From positions 1-64,000 of the forward strand of contig JAFTVI010000006.1 of the NCBI GenBank assembly GCA_017465825.1: DNA of 64,000 bases, read 5' to 3'. Within the stretch, counting starts at the first letter, position 1; every line of letters begins with the position of its first letter. Position numbers and translations under genes: made by a program. The stretch comes from Clostridia bacterium (GTDB taxonomy: Bacteria; Bacillota; Clostridia; Oscillospirales; Acutalibacteraceae). Below are positions 7,948 to 15,560 of the stretch, one piece after another. The notes beneath the pieces were generated by a model, which saw only the letters and a program-made list of their open reading frames with translations, was not told the origin of the DNA and did no database searches.

Positions 7948-9189
7948 ATGAATTTAAAAAATATCATTGACAAAAAAGATGATGCCGCAAAGTATATGCA
8001 GAAAGAAATTGAGTACATCATCAAAAACTTTGAAAAGCGCGACCCCGGCTCTGTAGGTGAAAAGCAGTCCTGTGACTATATGGCAAAGGTGCTTAAGGAT
8101 GACTGCGGCTGTGAAACGGTATTTACCGAGTCCTTCAAGGAAAATCCCGGTTCCTTCTTCGGCTGGATATTCTTCACTATTTCATTTGCACTCATTTCAA
8201 TTCCTCTGTATTTTGTATTCCCCGTTGCATCGGTTATTCTCGTTGCAATCGGCTTTGCGATTATGTTTTTCCAGTTCGGTCTTTACAAAAAGGTTGTTGA
8301 CCGCTTCTTCCCAGAAAAAACGGGGCACAATGTAACTGCAATCAAAAGCTGTAAGGGCGAGGTCAAACGCCGTATTTTCTTCAACGGACATCCCGACGCC
8401 TGCTGGGAATGGCCTGTAAACTACGCACTCGGCGGTATCGGCTTTGATTTACATATAGGTCTTGCAATAATCGGTGCACTTTACTATATGGTGCTTGCAA
8501 TAATCAACGTATGCGTAAACGGAATTAAAATCGGTTTACTCGATACATCCTCGGGGCTTTTCGTTGCCGGACTTGTGGGACTTATCTTTGTGCCGTTCCT
8601 TGTGGGAATGTACTGGATGTGGAACAGAAAGCGCATCGTTGACGGTGCAAACGACAATCTCTCCGGCTGTTATATGGGCATAGCCATACTCAAAGCACTC
8701 AAGGATGAAGGCATTGAACTTGAAAACACAGAGGTAGGCGTTATTATTTCGGGCTCGGAAGAAGCAGGTCTGCGCGGTTCAATGGCGTGGTGCGAGGCTC
8801 ATAAGGACGATTACAATGATGTACCTACCTTCATTTACTCATACGATACAATTCACGACCCTAAATATCTTATGACGAACTACCGCGATTTAAACGGTAC
8901 TGTTGAGGTTGACAAGGATGTTTCCGACCTGTTTATGGAATGTGCCGCTGAGCTTGGTATTCCCTGTCAGAAAGGTATGGTTCCTCCTCTTGGCGGTGCA
9001 ACGGATTCAGCCGCATTTGCAAAGGCAGGCTTCAGAGCAACGGGTATAACAGGTCTTAACCACGTGCTTGAAAGCTACTACCACACAAGGCGTGACACAT
9101 ACGACAATATGAACCTTGAAGGCCTTGCAAACTGCTATGCGGTAAGCGTGAAGGTGCTTGAGAAGTTTGACGAAGGAGCAAAACAATAA
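7948..9189 (+). CDS. M28-family metallopeptidase with internal membrane segments
   Basis: This is a putative zinc aminopeptidase. The M28 ligand set is present in order: His148 in NGHPDACWEW, Asp in DGANDNLSG near 233, the Glu pair in SGSEEAGLRG near 270, Asp in YSYDTIHD near 295 and His in YYHTRRDTYDN near 378. Unusually, hydrophobic segments lie before the first ligand (about 73-110) and between the first and second ligands (about 165-225). The catalytic domain is therefore split around membrane helices. A GGAGG lies 10 bases before the ATG. The downstream hairpin at 9191-9212 lacks a T-run. Substrate unknown. Confidence 0.85.
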   Translation: MNLKNIIDKKDDAAKYMQKEIEYIIKNFEKRDPGSVGEKQSCDYMAKVLKDDCGCETVFTESFKENPGSFFGWIFFTISFALISIPLYFVFPVASVILVAIGFAIMFFQFGLYKKVVDRFFPEKTGHNVTAIKSCKGEVKRRIFFNGHPDACWEWPVNYALGGIGFDLHIGLAIIGALYYMVLAIINVCVNGIKIGLLDTSSGLFVAGLVGLIFVPFLVGMYWMWNRKRIVDGANDNLSGCYMGIAILKALKDEGIELENTEVGVIISGSEEAGLRGSMAWCEAHKDDYNDVPTFIYSYDTIHDPKYLMTNYRDLNGTVEVDKDVSDLFMECAAELGIPCQKGMVPPLGGATDSAAFAKAGFRATGITGLNHVLESYYHTRRDTYDNMNLEGLANCYAVSVKVLEKFDEGAKQ

Positions 9190-9190
9190 T

Positions 9191-9360
9191 TTATCGGCAA
9201 GCCGATAAATTGAGTAAGTAGCAATTAGCAATGAGTAATGGTGGAAAGGGCATTGCCCTTTGACCCATTTTATATAAATCAAGCCTGTAAGGCTTCCTCA
9301 ATTGCTCATTTCTCACTGCTCATTGCTCATTAAATAATAATTTGCTACGCTAAATTATTA
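9191..9360. repeat. Interspersed short-word repeat element
   Basis: The stretch after the peptidase gene holds a TTTATCGGC/GCCGATAAA hairpin, a GGGCATTGCCC palindrome, tandem words of the type GCTCATTGCTCATT and mirrored GCAATTAGCAATGAG, and a closing AATAATTT...AAATTATT pair. It has no credible coding frame. Related material occurs at 12580-12630 and 18265-18430, which suggests a degenerate non-coding repeat family. Confidence 0.5.
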
Positions 9361-9388
9361 TCTATTTTGCTTAACATCCATACAATGC

Positions 9389-9418
9389 AAAAAAACGGAC
9401 ACCGATTGGTGTCCGTTT
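9389..9418 (-). terminator. Terminator after the 37-residue microprotein gene
   Basis: On the minus strand CGGACACC, loop AATC and GGTGTCCG are followed by a run of seven T. It lies ten bases past the microprotein stop. Confidence 0.88.
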
Positions 9419-9427
9419 CGCATTTTA

Positions 9428-9541
9428 TTAACCGAAAAGCTTGTAAGCAAGGTCGGAAAGTGTTTCCCAAAGTCCTACGCTCTTGAGGAATGACTGGAAG
9501 AATTCGATGAATTTGTCAATGAGTTTATTAATGATATCCAT
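9428..9541 (-). CDS. 37-residue amphipathic microprotein
   Basis: The frame starts at ATG 9541 with AAAGGAG eight bases upstream and stops at TAA 9430-9428. It is followed at once by a strong terminator. Read in order it gives MDIINKLIDKFIEFFQ, SFLKSVGLWETLSD and LAYKLFG. This is a helix-prone, amphipathic peptide with no signal peptide and no Cys. The ribosome site, stop and terminator together argue for a real gene. Its function is unknown. It might be a membrane-active or toxin-like peptide, or a small regulatory subunit. It lies 72 bases downstream of the decarboxylase gene in the same direction. Confidence 0.72.
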   Translation of the reverse strand: MDIINKLIDKFIEFFQSFLKSVGLWETLSDLAYKLFG

Positions 9542-9613
9542 TCGTTTTACTCCTTTCATACTTTTATTTTTCTTTGATTTTATTAAACCATTTAAACATT
9601 GCAGTGCTGTGTA

Positions 9614-10918
9614 TCAATTGTGAATAAATTGTGAATTTTCTATTAAAACAGCACATTTTTTTATACCGTAGTACCTGAATATCTCAACAGCCTGTGATGA
9701 AATCACCTCACCGCTTACAACAACAGGCACGGCAGGGGGACAACCTACTGCAGGAGAAGCGCAAATTCTGCCAACGGCATTATACACGTCAATACATTCA
9801 TAATCCGCAAAAATCGCCTGTCGGACCGACATTTTCTTTTGCGGAACAGGCATTTTCAGCTCATTCGGAAGATGCTTGACTGTATTCTGAGCAAAAAAGC
9901 GTTTTACCGCATCAAAATCCGATTCCGGATTACAGGGAGTAAACATCATAACAGTAAAATCGGGGTCCTGATATTCACACTCGATGCCGTATTTACGCAT
10001 TTTTTCAGCATAACTCCCCTTTACCGTAAGCTTGAGCGGGTCTGTTTTTATTGCACTTGTAACTGAGCTTTTGAGCTGATTGAGCTTGGCAACACATAAA
10101 TTTAGCAGTTCGGGATAATCCTCACTGAGCAATTTGTTTGCATAATCCAACGACTGCAGAATAAGGTAAGACGGACTTGTTGATGCAAACACAGCCATCA
10201 TACTTTTTGCTTTTTCGCAATACTTTACGTTATTTATGTGCAGATATGCTCCGCCCGTCAGCACGGGAAGTGTTTTGTGAGCGGAATCACAGCACATATC
10301 GGCGCCAAGATCCATCGGATGGAGTTTTTCACCGAGAAAATGCAGATAAGCACCGTGGGCATTATCCACAAGCAATGGCACACCGAATTTATGAGCAACA
10401 TCGGCAAGCGCCTTAATGTCGAGCATATTTCCGAGATAATCGGGACTTGTAACATAAACTGCACAGGGCAATTCCTCATATGCCGAGAGCCTTTTTTCAA
10501 GAATTTCGGGAGAAATCTCACATCTGCACAGAGAGAACGTGTCATTCTCATCAAAAAGCCAGTCAATGTCAATATCGAGCTGAGCACAGCCGTAAATCAA
10601 AGCTTTATGGCTGTTACGTGATGCAAGAATCCTGTTGCTGACACCGTTTTTACGCACAAGTGCGAGCATTGTTTTGATGCAGAGAGTTGAGCCCTCGGTG
10701 GAATAAAGTGTTTTCTTTGTTCCGAAAAGCCGTGATGCGTTGTTTTCGCTTTCGGCTATGATGCCGTCTGCCTCAAACAGGCTGTCAGCGCCCTTTATCT
10801 CCGTTATATCGTACATTTCACAGCCGAGAACATTCTGTCCCTTATGACCGGGCATATGTAGTCTTACTGTATTGCTGTGTGCGTATTTTTTTACAAAATC
10901 TACTATGGGTGTGTTCAT
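9614..10918 (-). CDS. Orn/Lys/Arg decarboxylase-family PLP enzyme
   Basis: This is a fold-type I PLP enzyme of the group that includes lysine, ornithine and arginine decarboxylases. N-terminal HMPGHKGQN and ITEIKGADSLFEADGIIAE are typical, as is the PLP-binding SAHKTLPVLTGGAYLH with the Schiff-base Lys near residue 225. At about 434 residues it is a short YaaO/SpeA-like form. The actual substrate cannot be read from sequence. Its start overlaps the stop of the SCIFF maturase gene (TAATG), so the two are co-translated. A metabolic link to SCIFF is not established. Confidence 0.88.
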   Translation of the reverse strand: MNTPIVDFVKKYAHSNTVRLHMPGHKGQNVLGCEMYDITEIKGADSLFEADGIIAESENNASRLFGTKKTLYSTEGSTLCIKTMLALVRKNGVSNRILASRNSHKALIYGCAQLDIDIDWLFDENDTFSLCRCEISPEILEKRLSAYEELPCAVYVTSPDYLGNMLDIKALADVAHKFGVPLLVDNAHGAYLHFLGEKLHPMDLGADMCCDSAHKTLPVLTGGAYLHINNVKYCEKAKSMMAVFASTSPSYLILQSLDYANKLLSEDYPELLNLCVAKLNQLKSSVTSAIKTDPLKLTVKGSYAEKMRKYGIECEYQDPDFTVMMFTPCNPESDFDAVKRFFAQNTVKHLPNELKMPVPQKKMSVRQAIFADYECIDVYNAVGRICASPAVGCPPAVPVVVSGEVISSQAVEIFRYYGIKKCAVLIENSQFIHN

Positions 10919-12291
10919 TATGCTTTTTCAAGATCCTTTGCGACCTGTATCATTATTGCACATTCCATTCTCTTGCGGAAAAGCTCACAGCCGTACTCAT
11001 AAACACCTCTTATTGAGCCTGTGGCGTGATACGCATTGGCGGCACATCCGCCTGAGCAGTAGAGCTTTGCCCAGCAATCCTTACATTCCTCTCTTGCGTA
11101 CACGTTACAGCTTCTGAACTCCTCACGGACACCGTTGTTTGTGACGCCGTCAAAAACATTGCCGAGTCTGAATTTCTCCTCACCCACAAACTGATGACAG
11201 GGGTACAGATCACCCCAGGGAGTAACGGCCATATATTCCGTACCCGAGCCACAACCCGATATACGTTTATAGATGCAGGGACCGCCTTTAAGGTCAATCA
11301 TATAATGATAGAAGGTATACCCTTTTCCCTCTTTTTCACGCCTGAGCATATCCTCTGCAAGCTTTTCATATTCGCGCAGAACAATGGGTAGATCTTCCTG
11401 TGTAAGTGCCGCCGCATCATCGGGAGAGCAGACTACAGGCTCCATACTCAGCTGGTCAAAGCCTAAATCGAGCATTGTGTTGATATCTTTTGTGAAATCG
11501 GGGTTTGCGTGGGTGAAAGTACCCCGCATATAGTAGCCTTTGCCGTTTCTTGACTGAACGAATTTCTGAAATTTGGGTACGATTTTATCCCAACTTCCCT
11601 TTCCGTTATAATCAACGCGGACAGCATCGTGAATCTCTTTTCTGCCGTCAAGGCTTAAAACAACGTTATGCATTTCACGATTTGCGAATTCAATAACGTC
11701 ATCATCAACAAGCACGCCGTTGGTGGTGAGTGTAAAGCGGAAATTCTTATTTGCCTGCTTTTCGATTGAACGGGCGTACATAACGAGGTCTTTTACCACC
11801 TGCCAGTTCATAAGAGGCTCGCCGCCGAAGAAGTCGACCTCAAGATTGGTTCTGTTGCCCGAATTTTCCACAAGGAAATCAATCGCACGCTTACCCACTT
11901 CAAAGGACATAATTGCTCTGTCGCCGTGATATTTGCCCTGACTTGCAAAGCAGTAACCGCAGTTAAGATTACAGGTATGGGCAACGTGAAGGCACAGCGC
12001 CTTGATGATATTGCCGCTCTTTGCCTTGAATCTGTCCGCATCTGGCGCAAACGTATCGGGCGTGAACAGCTTGCCCGCCTTTTCCAGCGCAGAAATGTCC
12101 TCAATACAGTCAAGCACGTCCTGCTGAGTTACATCCTCATACTTTGCGAGAATTTCGCTGACGATTTCGTCTGAATTTTTATCTTTATACATAGCGATAA
12201 TATCGTAAGCAACCTCATCCACCGCGTGAACAGAGCCCGAGCAGCTGTCAAGCACGATATTATAGCCGTTGAGTTTATACTGATGTATCAT
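10918..12291 (-). CDS. scfB: SCIFF peptide radical-SAM maturase
   Basis: This enzyme forms thioether cross-links in the SCIFF ribosomal peptide. The N-terminal peptide-binding part opens MIHQYKLNGYNIVLDSCSGS. The radical-SAM cluster motif CNLNCGYC lies near residue 107. The C-terminal SPASM-like region supplies further Cys ligands (CGSGTEYMAVTPWGDLYPC, CKDCWAKLYCSGGC, CELF). Length and layout match the SCIFF maturase family, which is nearly universal in Clostridia. It is preceded by the precursor gene and a terminator hairpin that should keep enzyme levels below peptide levels. Confidence 0.96.
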   Translation of the reverse strand: MIHQYKLNGYNIVLDSCSGSVHAVDEVAYDIIAMYKDKNSDEIVSEILAKYEDVTQQDVLDCIEDISALEKAGKLFTPDTFAPDADRFKAKSGNIIKALCLHVAHTCNLNCGYCFASQGKYHGDRAIMSFEVGKRAIDFLVENSGNRTNLEVDFFGGEPLMNWQVVKDLVMYARSIEKQANKNFRFTLTTNGVLVDDDVIEFANREMHNVVLSLDGRKEIHDAVRVDYNGKGSWDKIVPKFQKFVQSRNGKGYYMRGTFTHANPDFTKDINTMLDLGFDQLSMEPVVCSPDDAAALTQEDLPIVLREYEKLAEDMLRREKEGKGYTFYHYMIDLKGGPCIYKRISGCGSGTEYMAVTPWGDLYPCHQFVGEEKFRLGNVFDGVTNNGVREEFRSCNVYAREECKDCWAKLYCSGGCAANAYHATGSIRGVYEYGCELFRKRMECAIMIQVAKDLEKA

Positions 12292-12308
12292 AAATTTCTC
12301 CTGTTAAA

Positions 12309-12334
12309 GAAAAAATGCCGCCGTAACAGCGGCA
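12309..12334 (-). terminator. Hairpin between SCIFF precursor and maturase
   Basis: On the minus strand TGCCGC, loop TGTTAC and GGCGGCA are followed by TTTTTT, just before the maturase gene. It probably acts as a leaky terminator setting the peptide-to-enzyme ratio. Confidence 0.8.
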
Positions 12335-12348
12335 ATTATTTCTGAGAA

Positions 12349-12498
12349 TTAGTCATTGCTCTTATTTTCGCACTGCTGATTTGCGATGCCGCAGCTTGTT
12401 TTGCAAGCGGACTGACAGGATGTCTGGCATTCGCCGCAGCCGCCGTTCTTTGCGCTGTCGCAAAGGCTGCGAGTGTCAAGAGTTTTGATTCTTTCCAT
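12349..12498 (-). CDS. scfA: SCIFF ribosomal peptide precursor (Cys-rich)
   Basis: A 49-residue frame begins MERIKTLDTRSLCDSAKNGG. It continues CGECQTSCQSACKTSC, then GIANQQCENKSND. This is the classic SCIFF pattern of Cys-rich core and NQQCEN end. It has seven Cys, because there is an extra one at position 13 beside the usual six. ATG 12498 has GGAG nine bases upstream. An alternative ATG at 12507 is in the wrong frame and encodes nothing recognisable. The product is modified by the adjacent radical-SAM enzyme. Its biological role is still unclear in the family. Confidence 0.95.
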   Translation of the reverse strand: MERIKTLDTRSLCDSAKNGGCGECQTSCQSACKTSCGIANQQCENKSND

Positions 12499-12534
12499 AA
12501 TTCATATCTCCAATTCATAAAAAATTACAAGCAA

Positions 12535-12563
12535 AGTATACCACATAGGCAACCGCTTGTCAA
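12535..12563 (-). promoter_or_regulatory. Promoter of the SCIFF operon
   Basis: On the minus strand TTGACA (12558-12563), a 17-base spacer and TATACT (12535-12540) lie about 35 bases before the SCIFF start codon. Confidence 0.85.
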
Positions 12564-12579
12564 GACAAATCGGACGGAT

Positions 12580-12635
12580 AATTTATCGAATTAACAATGT
12601 ACAATGTACAATGTACAATTTACAATGAAAGACGA
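12580..12635. repeat. Short-word tandem repeat (ACAATGT type)
   Basis: Three to four tandem ACAATGT/ACAATTT words lie within TTATCGAATTAAC...GAATAATTTATA. The element resembles the left part of the repeat at 18265-18430. No coding frame. Confidence 0.45.
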
Positions 12636-12720
12636 ATAATTTATAGTTCTGCAAGAAATCGGCTTGATTTTGTATTTGGAGAGATGAAATGGGAACGGTT
12701 TTTAGCCATTCCCTGAAATT

Positions 12721-14604
12721 TTAATAATGAGCTTTACCGCATTCACATACGGGATTTAAACCGAAAATTCTGTTGAAGAAATTTATAATCTTCCAGAAGA
12801 AGCCAACAAATCCGCTCTTATGACAATTACAATTACATTCTTTTAGATATATTCCGCAATCATCGCAGAAGTCGTCACCGTTTTCGTCTGTGTGTGCAGC
12901 AGGATCTGCATCAACATAATTATCTACATAACTGTCACCGCAAGCGCAGGTATATGTTGTGTAGCCTTGTTCTGTGCAAGTAGGCAATGTGATTGAGGAT
13001 GTGTAGCTGTGACATTTTGCATCAACATAATCAGAAACATAGCTGTCACCGCAAGCACAGGTGTATGTTGTGTAGCCTTGTTCTGTACAGGTGGGGGCTG
13101 TGATTGAGGATGTGTAGCTGTGACATTTTGCATCAACATAATCAGAAACATAGCTGTCACCGCAAGCACAGGTGTATGTTGTGTAGCCTTGTTCTGTACA
13201 GGTGGGGGCTGTTACAACTTTTTTATATGTATGCTTTTCAAGTTTTTCAATTGTTTCTGTGTAATAATCACCGCACAAAGTGCAGGTGTATTTTCTGATA
13301 CCTGTTTGTGTATGTGAAGGGTATTTTGTGACTGAAGATGAATATGAATGTGTGAGTTTTTCAGTATAATCGGATGAATATGAATATCCGCATTCACAGG
13401 TATATGTTGTATACCCCTGTTCTTTACAGGTAGGTTCAGTTACTTCAGAAGTGAAACTGTGTTCAGAATATGCATTTAAAGAACAACAATTATAATGAAT
13501 TGTTGCATTATTGAGAATTTCATTTCCACTCCCTATTTCAATAAGTGCCCATTCTTCTTCAGTACCGGCATAGTAAACATCAGAAAGAGATATACACTCT
13601 TCAAAAGCAGAATGTCTAATTTCACTTACCGACCCGGGAATATAAAAAGTTGAAACTTTATCAAATCCGTCAAAACCATAAAGATATGTTATACCATTTT
13701 TAACAACGATTTTTGTTACCATGTTATGGTATTTATACAATAGGCTCCAAGTACCAAAACCGGTAACCTTACCTATTCCTGATATAGTCAAAACACCATT
13801 TTTTGTAAGAAGAACTTCTATATCAGAACTGTTATCATATTCAAATTCATCACCGCGAAACAAAACATAAAAATCTGTTTCATCAATCGGAACAAAAGGA
13901 CGAGATGCATCTGCTGCATATTTTGCTGTAGTTGAACCTGATTTGCAATAAAAGATTATGTCGTCAGCGAAATCAGAGTAATCGTCCGAGATTACACAAT
14001 CATCACTCAAAATAGTTATACTTTCAAGCGGCATAGTAGGAATTGCATCAAATGCTCCCAAATGAATTTCTGAAGCACCTTCTATATATAAACTTTCAAG
14101 AGAATTACAGTAGTTGAAAGCTCCGTCAGATATGACTATATCACCATCACCGATATGTATGCTTTTGATATTTTCACAATCACCAAATGCTCTGTCCTCA
14201 AGCAATTTAACATTCGCAGGGATATAAACAGATTCAAGTGCTGTACAATCATAAAAGGCATACCTTGAAATTGTTTCAACATCATCACCAAATGTTACAT
14301 TTTCAAGGGAAGTGAAAGCAAAAAATGCGTATTCACCGATACTTGTAACGCCTGAATTAATTTTAACGTTTGTAACAATAGCTCTGTACTCATGCCATAC
14401 ATCCGTAGAAGTTCCGGTATAATCATACATTTCACCCGTGCCTGAAACGGTAAGTGTACCCTCACTGTCAAGCGTCCAGGTGAGATTATCTCCGCAAGTG
14501 CCGCTTGCAACTGTTGTTTCCGAAAATGCTGTTAACGGCATAACAGTACACAGCATAATCAATGAAAGAATGATTGATACTGTTTTTGTAAATTGTTTTT
14601 TCAT
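12721..14604 (-). CDS. Secreted BspA-type leucine-rich-repeat protein with 37-residue Cys repeats
   Basis: This 627-residue protein has a signal peptide (MKKQFTKTVSIILSLIMLCT ... LTAFS). A short beta domain (GTCGDNLTWTLDSEGTLTVSG) follows. LRR_5 repeats of the IGEYAFFAFTSLENVTF type run to about residue 390. After that come about five repeats around PTCTEQGYTTYTCACGDSYV, two of them almost identical in DNA. The end is a Cys-aromatic helix-Cys tail (CNCHKSGF, FFWKIINFFNRIFGL, CECGKAHY). The tail has the same layout as the end of the giant protein at 50840-55795. The protein probably acts at the cell surface in adhesion. It is divergent from an XRE regulator. Confidence 0.85.
   Translation of the reverse strand: MKKQFTKTVSIILSLIMLCTVMPLTAFSETTVASGTCGDNLTWTLDSEGTLTVSGTGEMYDYTGTSTDVWHEYRAIVTNVKINSGVTSIGEYAFFAFTSLENVTFGDDVETISRYAFYDCTALESVYIPANVKLLEDRAFGDCENIKSIHIGDGDIVISDGAFNYCNSLESLYIEGASEIHLGAFDAIPTMPLESITILSDDCVISDDYSDFADDIIFYCKSGSTTAKYAADASRPFVPIDETDFYVLFRGDEFEYDNSSDIEVLLTKNGVLTISGIGKVTGFGTWSLLYKYHNMVTKIVVKNGITYLYGFDGFDKVSTFYIPGSVSEIRHSAFEECISLSDVYYAGTEEEWALIEIGSGNEILNNATIHYNCCSLNAYSEHSFTSEVTEPTCKEQGYTTYTCECGYSYSSDYTEKLTHSYSSSVTKYPSHTQTGIRKYTCTLCGDYYTETIEKLEKHTYKKVVTAPTCTEQGYTTYTCACGDSYVSDYVDAKCHSYTSSITAPTCTEQGYTTYTCACGDSYVSDYVDAKCHSYTSSITLPTCTEQGYTTYTCACGDSYVDNYVDADPAAHTDENGDDFCDDCGIYLKECNCNCHKSGFVGFFWKIINFFNRIFGLNPVCECGKAHY
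12905..13230 (-). repeat. Tandem 111-bp coding repeats
   Basis: Copies of a 37-codon unit lie head to tail inside the LRR gene. The word TGACATTTTGCATCAACATA recurs at 13010 and 13121, exactly 111 bases apart, with nearly no differences between. This is a recent duplication prone to copy-number change. Confidence 0.85.
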
Positions 14605-14707
14605 TTTTTCACCTTTCTTTTTTTGTTAGTGAAAACAGTATAACACACAATATCAACAAATGTAAGATGTTTTTTATCCAGTATTAGTTGATGTTATTTT
14701 TTTGTAA

Positions 14708-14715
14708 TACTAGTA
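14708..14715. promoter_or_regulatory. Candidate XRE operator palindrome
   Basis: TACTAGTA, extended as AATACTAGTAAT, lies in the gap between the LRR gene and the divergent XRE gene, 24 bases before the XRE start. Position and symmetry suit an operator. Nothing else supports it. Confidence 0.3.
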
Positions 14716-14739
14716 ATATTGTATGTAGAGGTGATAGTA

Positions 14740-15042
14740 TTGCATTTAAGAATTAGAAACGCCCGTGAAGAAATGGGATATACAAGAGAGCAGTTTGCAG
14801 AGAAATTGGATGTCAGCGTCTCATACCTTGCTGAGCTTGAAAGAGGACGAACAGGAATATCCGTAAAATTGCTTACAAAAGTATGCAGTGTACTTGGACT
14901 TTCCTCTGATTATGTCCTTTTCGGTGAAGAACGGACAAAAGACAAAATGCGACTTGATGCCATAAACAGAATTGCACCGGAATATCTGCCGTTGCTTGAC
15001 AAAATTATCACCGAACTGCTGGCATTAAGCGTAAATAAGTAA
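14740..15042 (+). CDS. XRE-family helix-turn-helix regulator
   Basis: This is a small DNA-binding protein of about 100 residues. The HTH region reads RIRNAREEMGYTREQFAEKL and SVSYLAELERGRTGISVKLL, a standard XRE fold. A helical tail (MRLDAINRIAPEYLPLLDKI) may serve dimerisation. I choose TTG 14740 because GAGGTG lies six bases before it. The longer frame from TTG 14719 has no such site. It is transcribed away from the LRR surface-protein gene and may control it. A terminator follows. Confidence 0.85.
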   Translation: MHLRIRNAREEMGYTREQFAEKLDVSVSYLAELERGRTGISVKLLTKVCSVLGLSSDYVLFGEERTKDKMRLDAINRIAPEYLPLLDKIITELLALSVNK

Positions 15043-15049
15043 AAGCACA

Positions 15050-15086
15050 AAAAAATCCCATTCGCTGACACGAACGGGATTTTTAT
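15050..15086 (+). terminator. Terminator after the XRE gene
   Basis: ATCCCATTCG pairs with CGAACGGGAT around CTGACA, followed by TTTTTA. The A-run on the left also gives weak function in reverse. Confidence 0.85.
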
Positions 15087-15116
15087 GTTCTGTGACTGAT
15101 TTGGCTGAAAAAAAAC

Positions 15117-15305
15117 GAATCAAGGCGTAGCCTTGTATGTAATCCGTCGTAAGACGGAATGTAATCAACACGAAGTGTTGTATGTAATTCTTTCGCAGAA
15201 AGGTATATAATCAATCCGAAGAAGAAATGCACCAAGGTGATGCCATACGCCTGCGGCGATTACATACACGCTATGCGTGATTACATACCAATCCTTCGGA
15301 TTGGA
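15117..15305. repeat. Array of small hairpins joined by a constant TGTAAT linker
   Basis: Seven or eight short inverted repeats with different but self-complementary arms follow one another. They include CAAGGC-GTA-GCCTTG, CCGTC-GTAA-GACGG, CAACA-CGAAG-TGTTG, CTTTC-GCA-GAAAG, CGCC-TGC-GGCG, CACGC-TAT-GCGTG and CCAATCC-TTC-GGATTGG. In the left half they are joined by TATGTAAT. In the right half they are joined by its complement ATTACATA, so the whole block is itself an inverted repeat. It has no coding frame and no fixed repeat/spacer pattern of a CRISPR. Confidence 0.8.
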
Positions 15306-15306
15306 T

Positions 15307-15340
15307 AAAAAAATTCCAAGTCAAAAGACTTGGAATTTTT
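15307..15340. terminator. Bidirectional terminator before tRNA-Thr
   Basis: AATTCCAAGTC, loop AAAA and GACTTGGAATT are flanked by an A-run on the left and a T-run on the right. On the minus strand it ends the tRNA-Thr transcript. Confidence 0.88.
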
Positions 15341-15416
15341 TGGAGCTGCTAACCGGATTTGAACCGGTGACCTCATCCTTACCAAGGATGCACTCTACCT
15401 ACTGAGCTATAGCAGC
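15341..15416 (-). tRNA. tRNA-Thr (anticodon GGU), CCA encoded
   Basis: This is a 76-nt cloverleaf on the minus strand. Acceptor GCTGCTA pairs with TAGCAGC, then T and CCA. The anticodon stem CATCC/GGATG encloses TTGGTAA, placing GGT at 34-36. The T-arm is CCGGTTCAAATCCGG. It reads threonine ACC and ACU codons. Confidence 0.94.
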
Positions 15417-15432
15417 ATTTACAACGAAATAT

Positions 15433-15461
15433 ATTATACACATACCGACGCTGTTTGTCAA
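15433..15461 (-). promoter_or_regulatory. Promoter of tRNA-Thr
   Basis: On the minus strand perfect TTGACA (15456-15461), 17 bases and TATAAT (15433-15438) lie about 17 bases before the tRNA. Confidence 0.88.
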
Positions 15462-15513
15462 GAGAAAAGAATAAAATAATTTACAATGCCGTCTATCATT
15501 AACCCTACACAAA

Positions 15514-15547
15514 TACAGGGGATGTCATTGCGGCATCCCCTGATGTA
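15514..15547 (-). terminator. Hairpin after valS
   Basis: On the minus strand TACATCAGGGGATG pairs with CATCCCCTGTA around CCGCAATGA, followed by the weak T-tract TTTGTGT. It is the likely valS terminator. Confidence 0.6.
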
Positions 15548-15560
15548 TCATTCTGTTAGA

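Noticed and set aside
12336-12518. 60-codon frame over the SCIFF gene in another phase
   Set aside because: The neighbouring frame encodes the unmistakable SCIFF peptide with its ribosome site. The 60-codon frame has no family resemblance.
15117-15305. Possible CRISPR array
   Set aside because: Units are unequal, stems differ, there are no constant repeats with unique spacers of fixed length, and no cas genes are near.
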